NCBI RefSeq assembly: GCF_004563925.1
Contig: NZ_SPNJ01000006.1
Coordinates: 62,001 to 126,000 of the forward strand
DNA length: 64,000 bases
Source: Herbaspirillum sp. 3R11
Lineage (GTDB): Bacteria; Pseudomonadota; Gammaproteobacteria; Burkholderiales; Burkholderiaceae_D
Reading direction: 5' to 3'
Below the pieces are notes generated by a model. The model was given only the letters and a program-made list of their open reading frames with translations. It had not been told where the DNA came from and searched no databases. Below are positions 45,136-53,991 of the stretch, piece after piece (the stretch's first letter is position 1; each line of letters opens with the position of its first letter). The position numbers and the translations under genes were made by a program.

Positions 45136-45155
45136 GGGCCGTGTATGCACGGCCC
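45136..45155 (-). terminator. 8-bp hairpin between dnaN and gyrB
   Basis: GGGCCGTG and CACGGCCC pair perfectly around a four-base loop, 25 bp after the dnaN stop on the minus strand. There is no T-run, so it may attenuate rather than end transcription into gyrB. The remaining gap (44964-45180) holds no other feature I can support. Confidence 0.5.
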
Positions 45156-45180
45156 CTCGTCTACTTTCGGCTAACTGAAA

Positions 45181-46287
45181 TCAAATGCGCATCGGCATGA
45201 CGACGTATTTGAAATCGGCATTGTCGGGAATGGTGATCAATGCGGAGGAGTTGGCGTCGCCCAGGGCGATGTTGACGAAGTCGCCCTTGAGGTTGTTCAA
45301 CACGTCGAGCAGGTAGGTGACGTTGAAACCGATGTCGACGCTGTCGCCGCCGTAGTCGATTTCGAGTTCTTCAACCGCTTCTTCCTGGTCGGCGTTGGTG
45401 GAGCTGATCTTCAGGCTGCCTGGTGCAATCACCCAGCGCACGCCCTTGAACTTGTCGCTGGTCATGATCGCGGCGCGTTGCAGCGAGCGCAGCAGCTGTT
45501 CGCGGCCGATGGTGAAGTTGTTCTTGTAACCCTTTGGCACCACACGGGTGTAGTCGGGGAACTTGCCTTCGACCAGCTTGGAAATCAGCTCGATGTCGGC
45601 GAACGTCAGCTTGACCTGGTTGTTGGCGATCTCGAGCTGGACCGGGTCGTCGTTTTCTTCCAGCAGGCGCTGCAGTTCGATGATGGTCTTGCGCGGGATG
45701 ATGACTTCCTGGCGCGGGAACTCTTGCTCGGTGGCGACCTGGCAGAAGGCCAGACGGTGACCGTCGGTGGCGACCGCGATCACGTTCTTGCCTTCGACGA
45801 CCAGCAACAGGCCGTTGAGGTAGTAACGGATGTCTTGCTGCGCCATCGAGAAGTGGACCATGTTGAACAGGTGCTTCAGGGTCTTTTGCGGCAGCGTGAC
45901 TTGCGCGTTGTAGTGCTCGGCCTGGGCGACGGTCGGGAATTCTTCCGCGGCCAGTGTTTGCAGCGCAAAGCGCGACTTGCCGGACTGAACCGTCAGGCGC
46001 TTGTTGGCAAGGGTGACGGTGACTTCGCCCGAGTCGGGCAGGGCGCGCAGAATGTCGAGCAGTTTGCGCGCGGCGACGGTGGTGGCGGCGACTTCGCTGC
46101 CGGAACCGACGTCAGCGTGCGTGGTGATCTGCACTTCAATGTCGGTGGACAGGAAAGACACCTTTTCGCCGTCCTTGCGAATGAGGATATTGGCCAGAAT
46201 CGGCAATGTGTGCCGACGCTCGACAATACCGCTCACTATTTGCAGTGGCCGGAGAAGCGTATCTCGTTGGGTTTTGACCAATTGCAT
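45181..46287 (-). CDS. dnaN: DNA polymerase III sliding clamp (beta subunit)
   Basis: A 368-residue beta clamp starting MQLVKTQRDTLLRPLQIVSG. It has three repeated domains and the terminal YVVMPMRI that lines the binding pocket for clamp-binding peptides. A dimer encircles DNA and tethers polymerase III and repair factors. It lies between dnaA and gyrB on the minus strand. Length is normal and no anomaly is seen. Confidence 0.97.
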   Translation of the reverse strand: MQLVKTQRDTLLRPLQIVSGIVERRHTLPILANILIRKDGEKVSFLSTDIEVQITTHADVGSGSEVAATTVAARKLLDILRALPDSGEVTVTLANKRLTVQSGKSRFALQTLAAEEFPTVAQAEHYNAQVTLPQKTLKHLFNMVHFSMAQQDIRYYLNGLLLVVEGKNVIAVATDGHRLAFCQVATEQEFPRQEVIIPRKTIIELQRLLEENDDPVQLEIANNQVKLTFADIELISKLVEGKFPDYTRVVPKGYKNNFTIGREQLLRSLQRAAIMTSDKFKGVRWVIAPGSLKISSTNADQEEAVEELEIDYGGDSVDIGFNVTYLLDVLNNLKGDFVNIALGDANSSALITIPDNADFKYVVMPMRI

Positions 46288-46618
46288 AGTCTTTTTATCC
46301 TTGTTGATAATGGTTTAAAGGATGCTGAAAGCCGCTTTCAAATTCTGTCTGCAATCCGGCATGGTCAACCGTTTGCGCCCAGTTTTGCCGGAGTTTCTGC
46401 AAATGCGCTGCAATTTGAAAAGGGCTTCGTTGCGTTTGCGCCGGTGTGCCGCTAACCGGGGCTTCTAATGCAGCGCGACGATGCCATCCTCGCTGACGAT
46501 TTGCCCCCAACTCCGGCAGTGTCGAATTGACAACAAAAACACTGCCAGGGCAAACCGGACCAACTCTCCCATTGTATCAAATCAACCCCTGTTCAAGCAG
46601 CAAATTGGGGTTATCGGA
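46288..46618. other. dnaA-dnaN intergenic region
   Basis: A 331-bp gap. In many bacteria this gap holds oriC, but I find no perfect TTATCCACA box, no AT-rich run and no triplet tract in it. It probably contains only the dnaN promoter and the end of dnaA transcription (weak GGGGTT/AACCCC hairpin near 46590). Confidence 0.5.
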
Positions 46619-48058
46619 TCAACCTTTCAGGGTCTGCTCGAGCACGTGCAGCTCGTGGTTGCATTCCGGGTTTTTGGTGCGATCGGCGGATATCTTGCGG
46701 ACCGCGTGCAGCACGGTGGTGTGGTCGCGGCCGCCGAACAGGTCGCCGATTTCCGGCAGGCTCTTTTGCGTCAGCTCCTTGGCCAGGTACATGGCGATCT
46801 GGCGCGGCCGGGCGATATTGGCCGGGCGCTTCTTGGAATACATGTCGGCGATTTTGATGTTGAAGAAATCGGCGACGGTCTTCTGGATATTTTCGACGGA
46901 GATCTGACGATTTTGGACGGACAAGAGGTCTTTTAGTGCATCTTTGACGACATCGATGGTGATGTCCTTGCCGTGGAAGCGCGAGTAGGCCAGTATCTTG
47001 CGCAGCGCGCCTTCGAGCTCGCGCACGTTGGAGCGCAGGTGCTTGGCGACGAAGAAGGCAACGTCGTCGGACAACACCACACCTTCAAGGGTGGCCTTTT
47101 TCATCAGGATGGCGACGCGCATCTCGAGCTCGGGCGGCTCGATGGCGACCGTCAGGCCGGAATCGAAGCGCGAAATCAGGCGATCATCCATGCCGCTGAT
47201 TTCCTTGGGATAGGTGTCGCTGGTGATGATGATCTGCTTTTTGGCGGAGATCAGCGCTTCAAAGGCGTAGAAGAACTCTTCCTGGGTGCGGCTCTTGCCG
47301 CCGAAGAATTGGATATCGTCGATCAGCAGCAGGTCGAGCGAGTGGTAATAGCGCTTGAAGTCGTCGAAGCCCTTGCGCTGATACGCCGTGACCACGTCGC
47401 GCACGTATTGCTCGGCGTGGATGTAGCGGATCTTGGCGTTGGGATTGTCGGCCAGCACCTGGTTACCGATGGCGTGAATGACGTGGGTCTTGCCGAGGCC
47501 GACGCCGCCGTACAGGAACAGCGGGTTATAGGACACGCCGGGGTTGTTGGCGACCTGGGTGGCGGCGGCGCGCGCGAGCTGGTTGGCTTTACCGGTGACG
47601 AGGTTGTCGAAGGTCAGCACCGGGTTGATGCGCGACAATTCCTGGCGCGGCGCCACGTGCGGCGGCGGCGCCGGCTGGACCAGGGATTCCTGGATGCCGG
47701 TCGGGTAGCCGTCGAGCATGCTGCCGGCGCGGTTAGGTTGACCGGGACCGGCGCCCTGACCCGAGCCCTGCGGTGCAGCGGCTGCAGTGGCAGCGGCGGC
47801 GCGGCGGGCTTCACCGACGCGCGGGTCGAGCACGAAGAGGACTTCGATCTGGGTTTCCCAGTATTCCGAGGCGATGGTGGTGATGCGGCTGGCGAACTGG
47901 GTCTTGACCCAGTCGAGCTTGAAACGGTTGGGCGCGGCGATGCGCAGGCGGCCATCTTCGTAATCAAGCGGGGCGAGGGGCTTGATCCATGCGCTGAATT
48001 GCTGCGGCGTCAACTCTTGCTCCAGCTTTGCGGAGCAAGCTTGCCAGAAATTTTCCAT
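46619..48058 (-). CDS. dnaA: Chromosomal replication initiator protein DnaA
   Basis: A 479-residue initiator. Domain I starts [22 protein letters not shown] variable linker (Ala/Gly/Pro-rich, about 90-150) precedes the AAA+ domain with Walker [16 protein letters not shown] and Walker [11 protein letters not shown]. The C-terminal DNA-binding domain carries the box-recognition signature [18 protein letters not shown] 48058 is chosen because the 28 residues upstream (from 48142) are not DnaA-like. A perfect DnaA box lies 116 bp upstream, consistent with autoregulation. The likely origin lies 5.6-6.6 kb away at 53.7-54.7 kb. Confidence 0.97.
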   Translation of the reverse strand: MENFWQACSAKLEQELTPQQFSAWIKPLAPLDYEDGRLRIAAPNRFKLDWVKTQFASRITTIASEYWETQIEVLFVLDPRVGEARRAAAATAAAAPQGSGQGAGPGQPNRAGSMLDGYPTGIQESLVQPAPPPHVAPRQELSRINPVLTFDNLVTGKANQLARAAATQVANNPGVSYNPLFLYGGVGLGKTHVIHAIGNQVLADNPNAKIRYIHAEQYVRDVVTAYQRKGFDDFKRYYHSLDLLLIDDIQFFGGKSRTQEEFFYAFEALISAKKQIIITSDTYPKEISGMDDRLISRFDSGLTVAIEPPELEMRVAILMKKATLEGVVLSDDVAFFVAKHLRSNVRELEGALRKILAYSRFHGKDITIDVVKDALKDLLSVQNRQISVENIQKTVADFFNIKIADMYSKKRPANIARPRQIAMYLAKELTQKSLPEIGDLFGGRDHTTVLHAVRKISADRTKNPECNHELHVLEQTLKG

Positions 48059-48173
48059 GAATCTTCTTATAAAAAACAGGTGGGATTGCGTGTCGAAGGG
48101 CTTGGGCTGGAGGAACTCCGAAGCGCCCGATATCAACACCATAAGGGCGCCATTCTACTCTGACCGGGAAAAG

Positions 48174-48182
48174 TTATCCACA
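48174..48182 (+). promoter_or_regulatory. DnaA box upstream of dnaA
   Basis: A perfect TTATCCACA sits in the 252-bp gap before dnaA. Only one clear box is present, so an autoregulatory site is more likely than an origin. The rest of the gap has no further boxes I can support. Confidence 0.8.
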
Positions 48183-48310
48183 GGCTGGGCGGTTTTTGAC
48201 AGAGTAAAAATGTATATCGATAGCCAGCAAAAGCTTTGCCGGATATATCGATGAAGTGCGACATAAAGAGGCAGGCCGGCAATCAAGACGAAACTTGCCG
48301 CCTGGATAAC

Positions 48311-49078
48311 TTATTCGACCACGGCGCCGTCGACGAAGACTTTCAACTCGCCCTGGGCGAACTGGGTCCAGGTCTCATTGGTGGTGAGTGGCTGCGTCAC
48401 GATGACGGCAACACGGTCGTTGGCGGTGGTGAGTTCGGAGAAATCCACCGAGACGTCCTGGTCGGACAAATGCGCCGAGGCGAACGGGTGCTGGCGGATG
48501 ATGTAGTACAGATTGGTGGAGCAATGCGAAAACAGCGCCGAACCGTCCGACAACAGCATGTTGAACGGGCCATGTCCGGCGATATGGGTCGTAAGTTCGC
48601 GCAACACCGGCGTTAATTCAGCCAAAGACGGCAAGGTGTCGCCGAAACGCTTGCGCAGTTCCTGCAGCAGGTAGCAGAACGCCATTTCGCTGTCGGTAGT
48701 GCCGACCGGGCGGTATGGGCCGTCGAGCGTAGGGGTGAAATTCTTCAGGTCGCCGTTGTGGGCGAATACCCAGTAACGCCCCCACAGTTCACGCACGAAA
48801 GGATGGCAATTGGCCAGCGAGACGCGGCCCTGGGTGGCTTTGCGGATGTGGGCGATGACGTGCTGCGACTTGATCGGGCAGCTTTTGATCAGTTCCGCCA
48901 CGGGCGAGCTGACCGCCGACTGGTAGTCGACGAAATGGCGCACGCCGGAACCTTCAAAAAACGCGATGCCCCAGCCGTCGCTGTGGTGATCCGTCAAACC
49001 GCCGCGGGTTGCAAAACCGGTGAAGCTGAAAACGATGTCGGTGGGCGTGTTGCAATTCATCCCGAGTAACTGGCACAT
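48311..49078 (-). CDS. Class II glutamine amidotransferase-domain protein (YafJ type)
   Basis: A 255-residue Ntn-type amidotransferase. The nucleophile is Cys2 after Met removal (MCQLLGMNCNTPTDIVFSF). Further marks are GGLTDHHSDGWGIAFFE, IAHIRKATQGRVSLANCHPF, FAHNGDLKNF and TTDSEMAFCYLLQ. The domain releases ammonia from glutamine; no acceptor domain is fused, as in YafJ-like proteins whose acceptor is unknown. I chose ATG 49078 because Cys must be residue 2. The longer ORF from 49249 would bury it. Confidence 0.88.
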   Translation of the reverse strand: MCQLLGMNCNTPTDIVFSFTGFATRGGLTDHHSDGWGIAFFEGSGVRHFVDYQSAVSSPVAELIKSCPIKSQHVIAHIRKATQGRVSLANCHPFVRELWGRYWVFAHNGDLKNFTPTLDGPYRPVGTTDSEMAFCYLLQELRKRFGDTLPSLAELTPVLRELTTHIAGHGPFNMLLSDGSALFSHCSTNLYYIIRQHPFASAHLSDQDVSVDFSELTTANDRVAVIVTQPLTTNETWTQFAQGELKVFVDGAVVE

Positions 49079-49234
49079 GATGTCGGCGAAGCGGTGAGGC
49101 TGGAGTAATAAGTAAGGGGAAAACCAGACCCCTACGTTATCACGCGGACATGGCGCGAGAAAGCCGTTGTCGGGTGAAATCGCGCAAAACCCGGCCGATT
49201 TCCGCAAATGATGGGCAAATAAGCGAACGCACAT

Positions 49235-49299
49235 AAAAAAAAGCCCCACGAATTGGGGCTCGTGGGGCTAATCCTTCCTGAAGAGGGAGGAGGAGACGC
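49235..49299 (-). ncRNA. Candidate 3'-UTR small RNA, copy 1 (CCUCCUCCC motif plus terminator)
   Basis: Read on the minus strand, a 29-nt element (49271-49299) carries CCUCCUCCC (49285-49293), complementary to the Shine-Dalgarno core, and is followed by GGAAGGA that could pair with part of it. A terminator follows: a 10-bp stem (49242-49251/49260-49269) with an 8-nt loop, ending in eight U. It lies 48 bp after the stop of the small gene at 49348. A copy differing at one base of 29 lies downstream of the paralogous gene at 50167. Small RNAs with CCUCCUCCC loops downstream of small genes are known as the cuckoo type. That link is inference. Confidence 0.6.
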
Positions 49300-49347
49300 G
49301 GTACGTACTACTTGATCATTACTTCCTGACTTTATTACTTGCGGCGA

Positions 49348-49668
49348 TCAGTTGTCGCGCGCGGCCAGGTTGCGCAGCTCGGCTGCAAAATTCGGTTGGC
49401 TGCCGCTGTAGTCGTTGGCCATGCGGTTGAGCATGCGCACGCCGCTGAAACGGTGGGCGGCGACACGTTGCTCGAACGACTTGCGCGGCACGAAGAAGGC
49501 GACGACGGCGCGCATGATGCCGGCCAGCAAAGGCTTGAATACCATCAGCAGGGTAACGATCGCGCCCAGGCCCAGCAACGGACGCGTCAGCGCGAGGCTG
49601 GCTCCGATCAGTGATTGCGCGACCGGTACGGCGGCTTCTACTGGAAAGGCGATGGCGAGGACGGACAT
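49348..49668 (-). CDS. Small protein 1 of a paralogous pair (LNRxAN...SQPNxAAELR)
   Basis: A 106-residue protein starting MSVLAIAFPVEAAVPVAQSL. A hydrophobic segment (about residues 14-50, LTRPLLGLGAIVTLLMVFKPLLAGIM) could be one or two membrane helices. Its C terminus LNRMANDYSGSQPNFAAELR is nearly the same as LNRLANKFESSQPNLAAELR of the 81-residue protein at 50167-50412, so the two are paralogues with different N-terminal parts. AGGGAA precedes the start. The function is unknown. The shared downstream RNA element suggests shared regulation. Confidence 0.65.
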   Translation of the reverse strand: MSVLAIAFPVEAAVPVAQSLIGASLALTRPLLGLGAIVTLLMVFKPLLAGIMRAVVAFFVPRKSFEQRVAAHRFSGVRMLNRMANDYSGSQPNFAAELRNLAARDN

Positions 49669-49863
49669 GATATTGATTTCCCTGATATGAAACTGCTTTT
49701 GAGCGCGATTGCTCTGTTGTTGCAATGCAGTATAGGTTTTTCAGCACGGGAGTGCCAATTTAGACTGGGGATATCAGATATAGGGATTGTGAATAAGGCA
49801 CGGGATGCAGTATGCTCAAGGCTTGTGGAGGGGGCTCTCGAACAATCACCGGACTCTGTAGAC

Positions 49864-49927
49864 AAAAAAATCCCCGCAAAGCCGAAGCTTGCGGGGAAAT
49901 CCTTCCTAAAGAGGGAGGAGGAGACGC
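49864..49927 (-). ncRNA. Candidate 3'-UTR small RNA, copy 2 (CCUCCUCCC motif plus terminator)
   Basis: This is the second copy of the element at 49271-49299: the 29-nt stretch 49899-49927 differs from copy 1 at one base. It includes CCUCCUCCC (49913-49921) on the minus strand, again placed 16 nt before a terminator stem. The terminator (TCCCCGCAA 49871-49879 with TTGCGGGGA 49889-49897, then seven U) differs in sequence from copy 1, so the CU-rich part is what is conserved. It lies about 240 bp after the stop of the paralogous small gene. The gap 49928-50166 between contains only short repeats. Confidence 0.6.
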
Positions 49928-50031
49928 CGGACAGATTCCCATGTCGCGCGATCGCTGCGGGCTGGTTAGCCTGCATACGCGCCAGGACGCGGGCCTGAGA
50001 AGCTCAGGACTGAAACCGTTGTTGCCCTACA

Positions 50032-50063
50032 GAAGCGGGGAAATGCGGAAGCGGGGAAATGCG
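50032..50063. repeat. Tandem duplication of a 16-bp sequence
   Basis: GAAGCGGGGAAATGCG occurs twice head to tail (50032-50047 and 50048-50063), in the 3' region of the small gene at 50167. It is likely slippage or transcript structure. A 7-bp hairpin (50085-50091 with 50101-50107, CACTACA/TGTAGTG) lies beside it. Confidence 0.6.
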
Positions 50064-50166
50064 TCGTTACCGGGGGGTTCCGCGCACTACACCGCTGTAC
50101 TGTAGTGTTGCTGCAAATGCTGTTGCCAGATACTGCTGCCCGATGTTGCCGGGCTGCTGAATCTGA

Positions 50167-50412
50167 TTAGCCGCGCGACGCGATGAAGCGCAGTTCAGCT
50201 GCCAGGTTAGGCTGGCTGGATTCGAACTTGTTGGCCAGACGGTTCAGTTGCGAAGCGCCTTCGACCTTGCTGTTGTAGTCAGCGGTCATCAGGGCGGCTT
50301 GCGATTCGTGAGCCTGGACGAAGCGGACGAAGATGTTGCGCAGGGCGGCGCCGAGCTTGCTGGAACCGGTTGCAGTGGTCTTCGACGAGTAATTAGCGGT
50401 CAATGTAGTCAT
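50167..50412 (-). CDS. Small protein 2 of a paralogous pair (LNRxAN...SQPNxAAELR)
   Basis: An 81-residue protein starting MTTLTANYSSKTTATGSSKL, soluble in appearance, with a helical middle (AALRNIFVRFVQAHESQAAL). Its C-terminal motif LNRLANKFESSQPNLAAELR matches that of the 106-residue protein at 49348. AAGGAGT gives it a strong ribosome site at 50412. The longer ORF from 50478 has a less likely start. No known domain is recognised; the CCUCCUCCC element downstream resembles the arrangement seen beside DUF1127 genes in other proteobacteria, but this protein is not clearly DUF1127. Confidence 0.7.
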   Translation of the reverse strand: MTTLTANYSSKTTATGSSKLGAALRNIFVRFVQAHESQAALMTADYNSKVEGASQLNRLANKFESSQPNLAAELRFIASRG

Positions 50413-50588
50413 GATGGACTCCTTGCGAAATGTGTTATGTTGCATTGCAGTGTAATGATGACCGACTGCCTTTACCAATTTCGTTTTCAGATATCAGTTA
50501 TACCGTTTGTGAATACTAATTTTTTGACCCGGGGTGTTTCTCTTTCCCCTTCTTTGCCATCTTCTTTGCCTTATGGGGCGCGGCTGAC

Positions 50589-51548
50589 ATGAGCTTCCTT
50601 ACTCTCGACCTGAACCTGTTGCGCGTCTTTGACGCCGTGATGACGGAGCAAAACCTGACGCGCGCGGCCAATTTGCTGGCGATGACCCAGCCGGCCGTAT
50701 CCAACGCGCTGCGTCGCCTGCGCGACACGCTCAATGATGAACTGGTGATCCGCACCGCCCACGGCGTCAAGCCGACGCCGCGCGCCGAAGAACTGTGGCC
50801 GACCGTGCGCCGCGCGCTGTCGGAACTGGAAGCGGTGATCACGCCCGAGACCTTCGACGTGACGCGCGCGCAGAACACCTTCCGCATGGCGATGGTCGAT
50901 GCGACTGCGGCGCTGTGGTTGCCGTCGCTGGTGCGCACCATCATGCGCGACGCGCCGCGCCTGAAAATCCGCATGATGCCGCTGACCACACGCGACCCAC
51001 GCGCCATGCTGTTGCGCGGCGACGTCGATCTGGCGGTGGGATTTTTTCCGGGTGTGACGGCGCAGCTGGCCGACGGCCAGGGCACGGTCAAGACCCAGAT
51101 CAGCCACGAACGTCTGTACACCGGCCAATACGTCTGCGTGATGCACAAGAACCATCCGCTGGCCGACAAGGAATTGACGCTCGACAGTTATTGCGCGGCC
51201 GATCATTTGCTGGTCAGTCTGTCAGGCAAACCACACGCCGTGATCGACGATGTCCTCTCGAGCATGGGACGCGAACGTAAGATTTTGCTGACGGTGAACC
51301 AGTTCTTCACGGCCGGTCGCATCGTCGCCAGTTCGGAGTTGATCACGGTGTTGCCGCGCCATCTGATCGCCGCCACCGGCATGACGGAAGTCCTTGTGGT
51401 GAAAGAGCTTCCGTTCAAGACGCCGGAAGAGCATGTGGACATGTTGTGGCACGAACGCGATGCGCGCAATCCGGCACATAAATGGCTGCGCGCACATTTA
51501 GTTGCAACAACTCATGACGAATTCGGTCGTATCAACATGAAGCGCTGA
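50589..51548 (+). CDS. LysR-family transcriptional regulator (NodD/NahR-like)
   Basis: A 319-residue regulator. The start MSFLTLDLNLLRVFDAVMTEQNLTRAANLLAMTQPAVSNALRRLRD is the NodD/LinR-type helix-turn-helix, followed by a ligand-binding domain. No obvious target gene is divergent; the upstream neighbour is the small gene at 50167 and the downstream one an AsmA-family gene in the same direction. It could regulate the downstream gene or a distant operon. Length is normal. Confidence 0.9.
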   Translation: MSFLTLDLNLLRVFDAVMTEQNLTRAANLLAMTQPAVSNALRRLRDTLNDELVIRTAHGVKPTPRAEELWPTVRRALSELEAVITPETFDVTRAQNTFRMAMVDATAALWLPSLVRTIMRDAPRLKIRMMPLTTRDPRAMLLRGDVDLAVGFFPGVTAQLADGQGTVKTQISHERLYTGQYVCVMHKNHPLADKELTLDSYCAADHLLVSLSGKPHAVIDDVLSSMGRERKILLTVNQFFTAGRIVASSELITVLPRHLIAATGMTEVLVVKELPFKTPEEHVDMLWHERDARNPAHKWLRAHLVATTHDEFGRINMKR

Positions 51549-51606
51549 CATAACCTCATTTTTTCTTGATGCCGTTGGCGCAAATCAATCACTTTTAGGA
51601 TGATTT

Positions 51607-53637
51607 ATGTCTCGGACATCAAAAATAATCGGGTTCAGTCTCGCCGGCGTAGTCGCACTGATCGCGTTGTTGATCATTCTGATCATCACTTTCGACTGGA
51701 ATCGCGCACGGCCCTGGATCAACCAGCGCGTCAGCGACGCCACCGGGCGCCACTTCGCGATCCAGGGCGACCTCATCGTCAAATGGCGCAAGCCCGATTC
51801 CCCGCAGACCAGCTGGGCCAGATGGATACCATGGCCGCACGTGAGCGCTAACGACATCGTGCTCGGCAATCCCGACTGGGCGCCGGCCAATTCCAACATG
51901 GCGACGGTCAAGCAACTTAACGTCACGCTCAATCCCTGGCCACTGTTGCAGCACAAGATTGTGCTGCCCGATCTGGAAGCCCAGGATCCCTACCTGCAAT
52001 TGCTGCGCAAGAAGGACGCCGTCAACAACTGGACCTTCAAGTCCGACGACGGTCCGTCAACCTGGCAATTCCGTCCCGAAAAAATCGTGATCAGCAAAGG
52101 CGTGGTCGAGCTCGACGACGCGATTCAAAAAGCCAAGGCGCGTGCTGAAATCGACACGCTGGATCCCGCCAAGGAAAAAATCTACGGCATCGGCTGGAAC
52201 GTGAAGGGCTCGTTCAACAAGGCCGACATCAATGGCGAAGGCAAGGCCGGCGGCGTGTTGTCGCTGCAGGATGAGAGCAAGCCGTATCCGCTCGAAGCCG
52301 ACGTCCGCGTCGGCAAGACACGCATCGCCGTCAAGGGCACGCTGACCAAACCGCAGGAACTGGCCGCGCTCGATCTCCAGCTGAACCTGTCCGGCGACAG
52401 CATGGCGCATCTGTTTCCGTTGACCGGCGTGCTGTTGCCGGAAACCCCACCGTTTTCCACCTCCGGCCATCTGATCGGCAAGCTCAATCCGGTGGGCGAA
52501 AAGAACGGCAGCACCTGGACCTATGAGAAATTCAAGGGTCAGGTCGGCTCCAGCGACATTGGCGGCACGCTTGAATATCAATCGAAGGAACCGCGTCCGC
52601 TGCTCAAGGGCGAAGTGGTGTCGAACCTGCTGCGCTTTGAAGACCTGGGCCCGCTGATCGGCGCCGACTCCAACGCCAGCAAGGAAAAGCGCGGCGCGGA
52701 AGAACGCCAGCCGTCTGACAAGGTGTTGCCGGTCAAGGAATTTCAGACCGAGGCCTGGGGCGCGATCGACGCCGACGTCAAACTGACCGCGCATCGCGTG
52801 GTCAAGGAAAAGGATTTGCCCATCAACAACATCCAGGCCGACCTGCACCTCAAGGACAAGGTCTTGTCGCTGACGCCGCTCAACTTCGGCATCGCCGGCG
52901 GCAACCTGACTTCCACCATGCATCTTGACGGCCGCACGCCGAAGATGAAATCCGACGTCAAGCTGTCGGCGCGCAAGATCAAGATTCAGCAGCTGTTCCC
53001 GAATCTCGACGCAGCCCAGACCAGCTTCGGTGAAATCAACGGCGACGCGGCATTGACGGCTACCGGCAATTCGGTGGCGGCGATGCTGGGTTCGTCCAAC
53101 GGCGAGCTGAAGACGCTGATCAACCACGGCGCCATCAGCAAACTGTTGCTGGAAGAGATGGGCCTTAACATCGGCAACGTGGTGGTGTCCAAACTGTTCG
53201 GCGACAAGCAGGTCAAGCTCAACTGCATGGCCGGCGATTTCACCGTCACCAACGGCCTGGCGCAGGCGCGCATGTTCACGCTGGATACCGAAGACGCCAT
53301 CATCAACATCAGCGGCGACGTCAATCTGGCGCAGGAAAAACTGAACCTGACCATCAATCCGCGCAGCAAGGGCTTGCGCATCATCTCGCTGCGTTCGCCG
53401 CTCTACGTGACCGGCCCGTTCAAGGATCCGAATGTCGGCGTCGACAAGGGCGTGCTGGCGTTGAAGGCGGGCGGCGCGGTAGCGCTGGCTGTGCTGGCGC
53501 CGGTGGCGGCGATCCTGCCATTGATCAATATCAGCGGTGAACAACAAACTGATTGCGCCAATCTTTTGCAGGAAGTGCAGAAGCCACCGGTTGCGCCACC
53601 TGCCGGCAAAACCAGGCCGGAGGCGGCCAAGCGCTAG
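51607..53637 (+). CDS. AsmA-family inner-membrane protein
   Basis: A 676-residue protein with an N-terminal membrane anchor (about residues 7-28, IIGFSLAGVVALIALLIILI) and a large periplasmic part. It has the AsmA pattern near the start (INQRVSDATGRHFAIQGDLIVKW, then ANDIVLGNPDWAPANSNMATVKQLNVTLNPWPLL) and at the end (LNLTINPRSKGLRIISLRSPLYVTGPFKDPNVGVD). AsmA-type proteins are bridge-like and are implicated in lipid transport to the outer membrane. The C terminus has a weak hydrophobic segment, KAGGAVALAVLAPVAAILPL. It ends 42 bp before the first DnaA box of the proposed origin. Confidence 0.87.
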   Translation: MSRTSKIIGFSLAGVVALIALLIILIITFDWNRARPWINQRVSDATGRHFAIQGDLIVKWRKPDSPQTSWARWIPWPHVSANDIVLGNPDWAPANSNMATVKQLNVTLNPWPLLQHKIVLPDLEAQDPYLQLLRKKDAVNNWTFKSDDGPSTWQFRPEKIVISKGVVELDDAIQKAKARAEIDTLDPAKEKIYGIGWNVKGSFNKADINGEGKAGGVLSLQDESKPYPLEADVRVGKTRIAVKGTLTKPQELAALDLQLNLSGDSMAHLFPLTGVLLPETPPFSTSGHLIGKLNPVGEKNGSTWTYEKFKGQVGSSDIGGTLEYQSKEPRPLLKGEVVSNLLRFEDLGPLIGADSNASKEKRGAEERQPSDKVLPVKEFQTEAWGAIDADVKLTAHRVVKEKDLPINNIQADLHLKDKVLSLTPLNFGIAGGNLTSTMHLDGRTPKMKSDVKLSARKIKIQQLFPNLDAAQTSFGEINGDAALTATGNSVAAMLGSSNGELKTLINHGAISKLLLEEMGLNIGNVVVSKLFGDKQVKLNCMAGDFTVTNGLAQARMFTLDTEDAIINISGDVNLAQEKLNLTINPRSKGLRIISLRSPLYVTGPFKDPNVGVDKGVLALKAGGAVALAVLAPVAAILPLINISGEQQTDCANLLQEVQKPPVAPPAGKTRPEAAKR

Positions 53638-53678
53638 GTTGCGTTTCTGCAATACGGATTCTTATCAGAACGTCATCC

Positions 53679-53903
53679 TGTGGATAACTTTGTGAATAAG
53701 TTTGGGGCGGATTGGGGACAGATGACGAGTTTTACACAGGCTCGATTTCTGTCCCCGAACTGTTCTTTTGCCATACAAGACTTGCCAAGCGGTTATGAAT
53801 TTCGCAAGTTGATGATTTGATGCGGGTTTACCGGGTTATCCACAGAAAAGGGTCTGTGTTAACTACTACTACTATTTATATATATAAACATCTATATAAA
53901 AAC
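53679..53903 (+). other. oriC: Origin-like module A (oriC candidate)
   Basis: Elements in order: perfect DnaA box on the minus strand (53679-53687), a TTATTCACA variant box on the minus strand (53691-53699), a weak TTTTACACA (53730-53738), a perfect forward box TTATCCACA (53836-53844), then ACTACTACTACTA (53862-53874) and an AT-rich stretch TTTATATATATAAAC onward (to about 53903). The triplet tract between box and AT-rich DNA fits the DnaA-trio element of basal unwinding systems. It is nearly repeated as module B, 761 bp to the right. Confidence 0.78.
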
Positions 53904-53991
53904 CTGAAACCCCCGAAACCCTGAAAAACCCCATTTCTTTCCAACCGGCTTCAAAAACTTAAAAACCATTCAAAACCCGGATGCGCGAATT

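Noticed and set aside
46288..46618. oriC in the dnaA-dnaN gap
   Set aside because: No perfect DnaA box, AT-rich run or triplet tract; only poor matches such as TTATCCTTG. The modules at 53.7-54.7 kb are far stronger.
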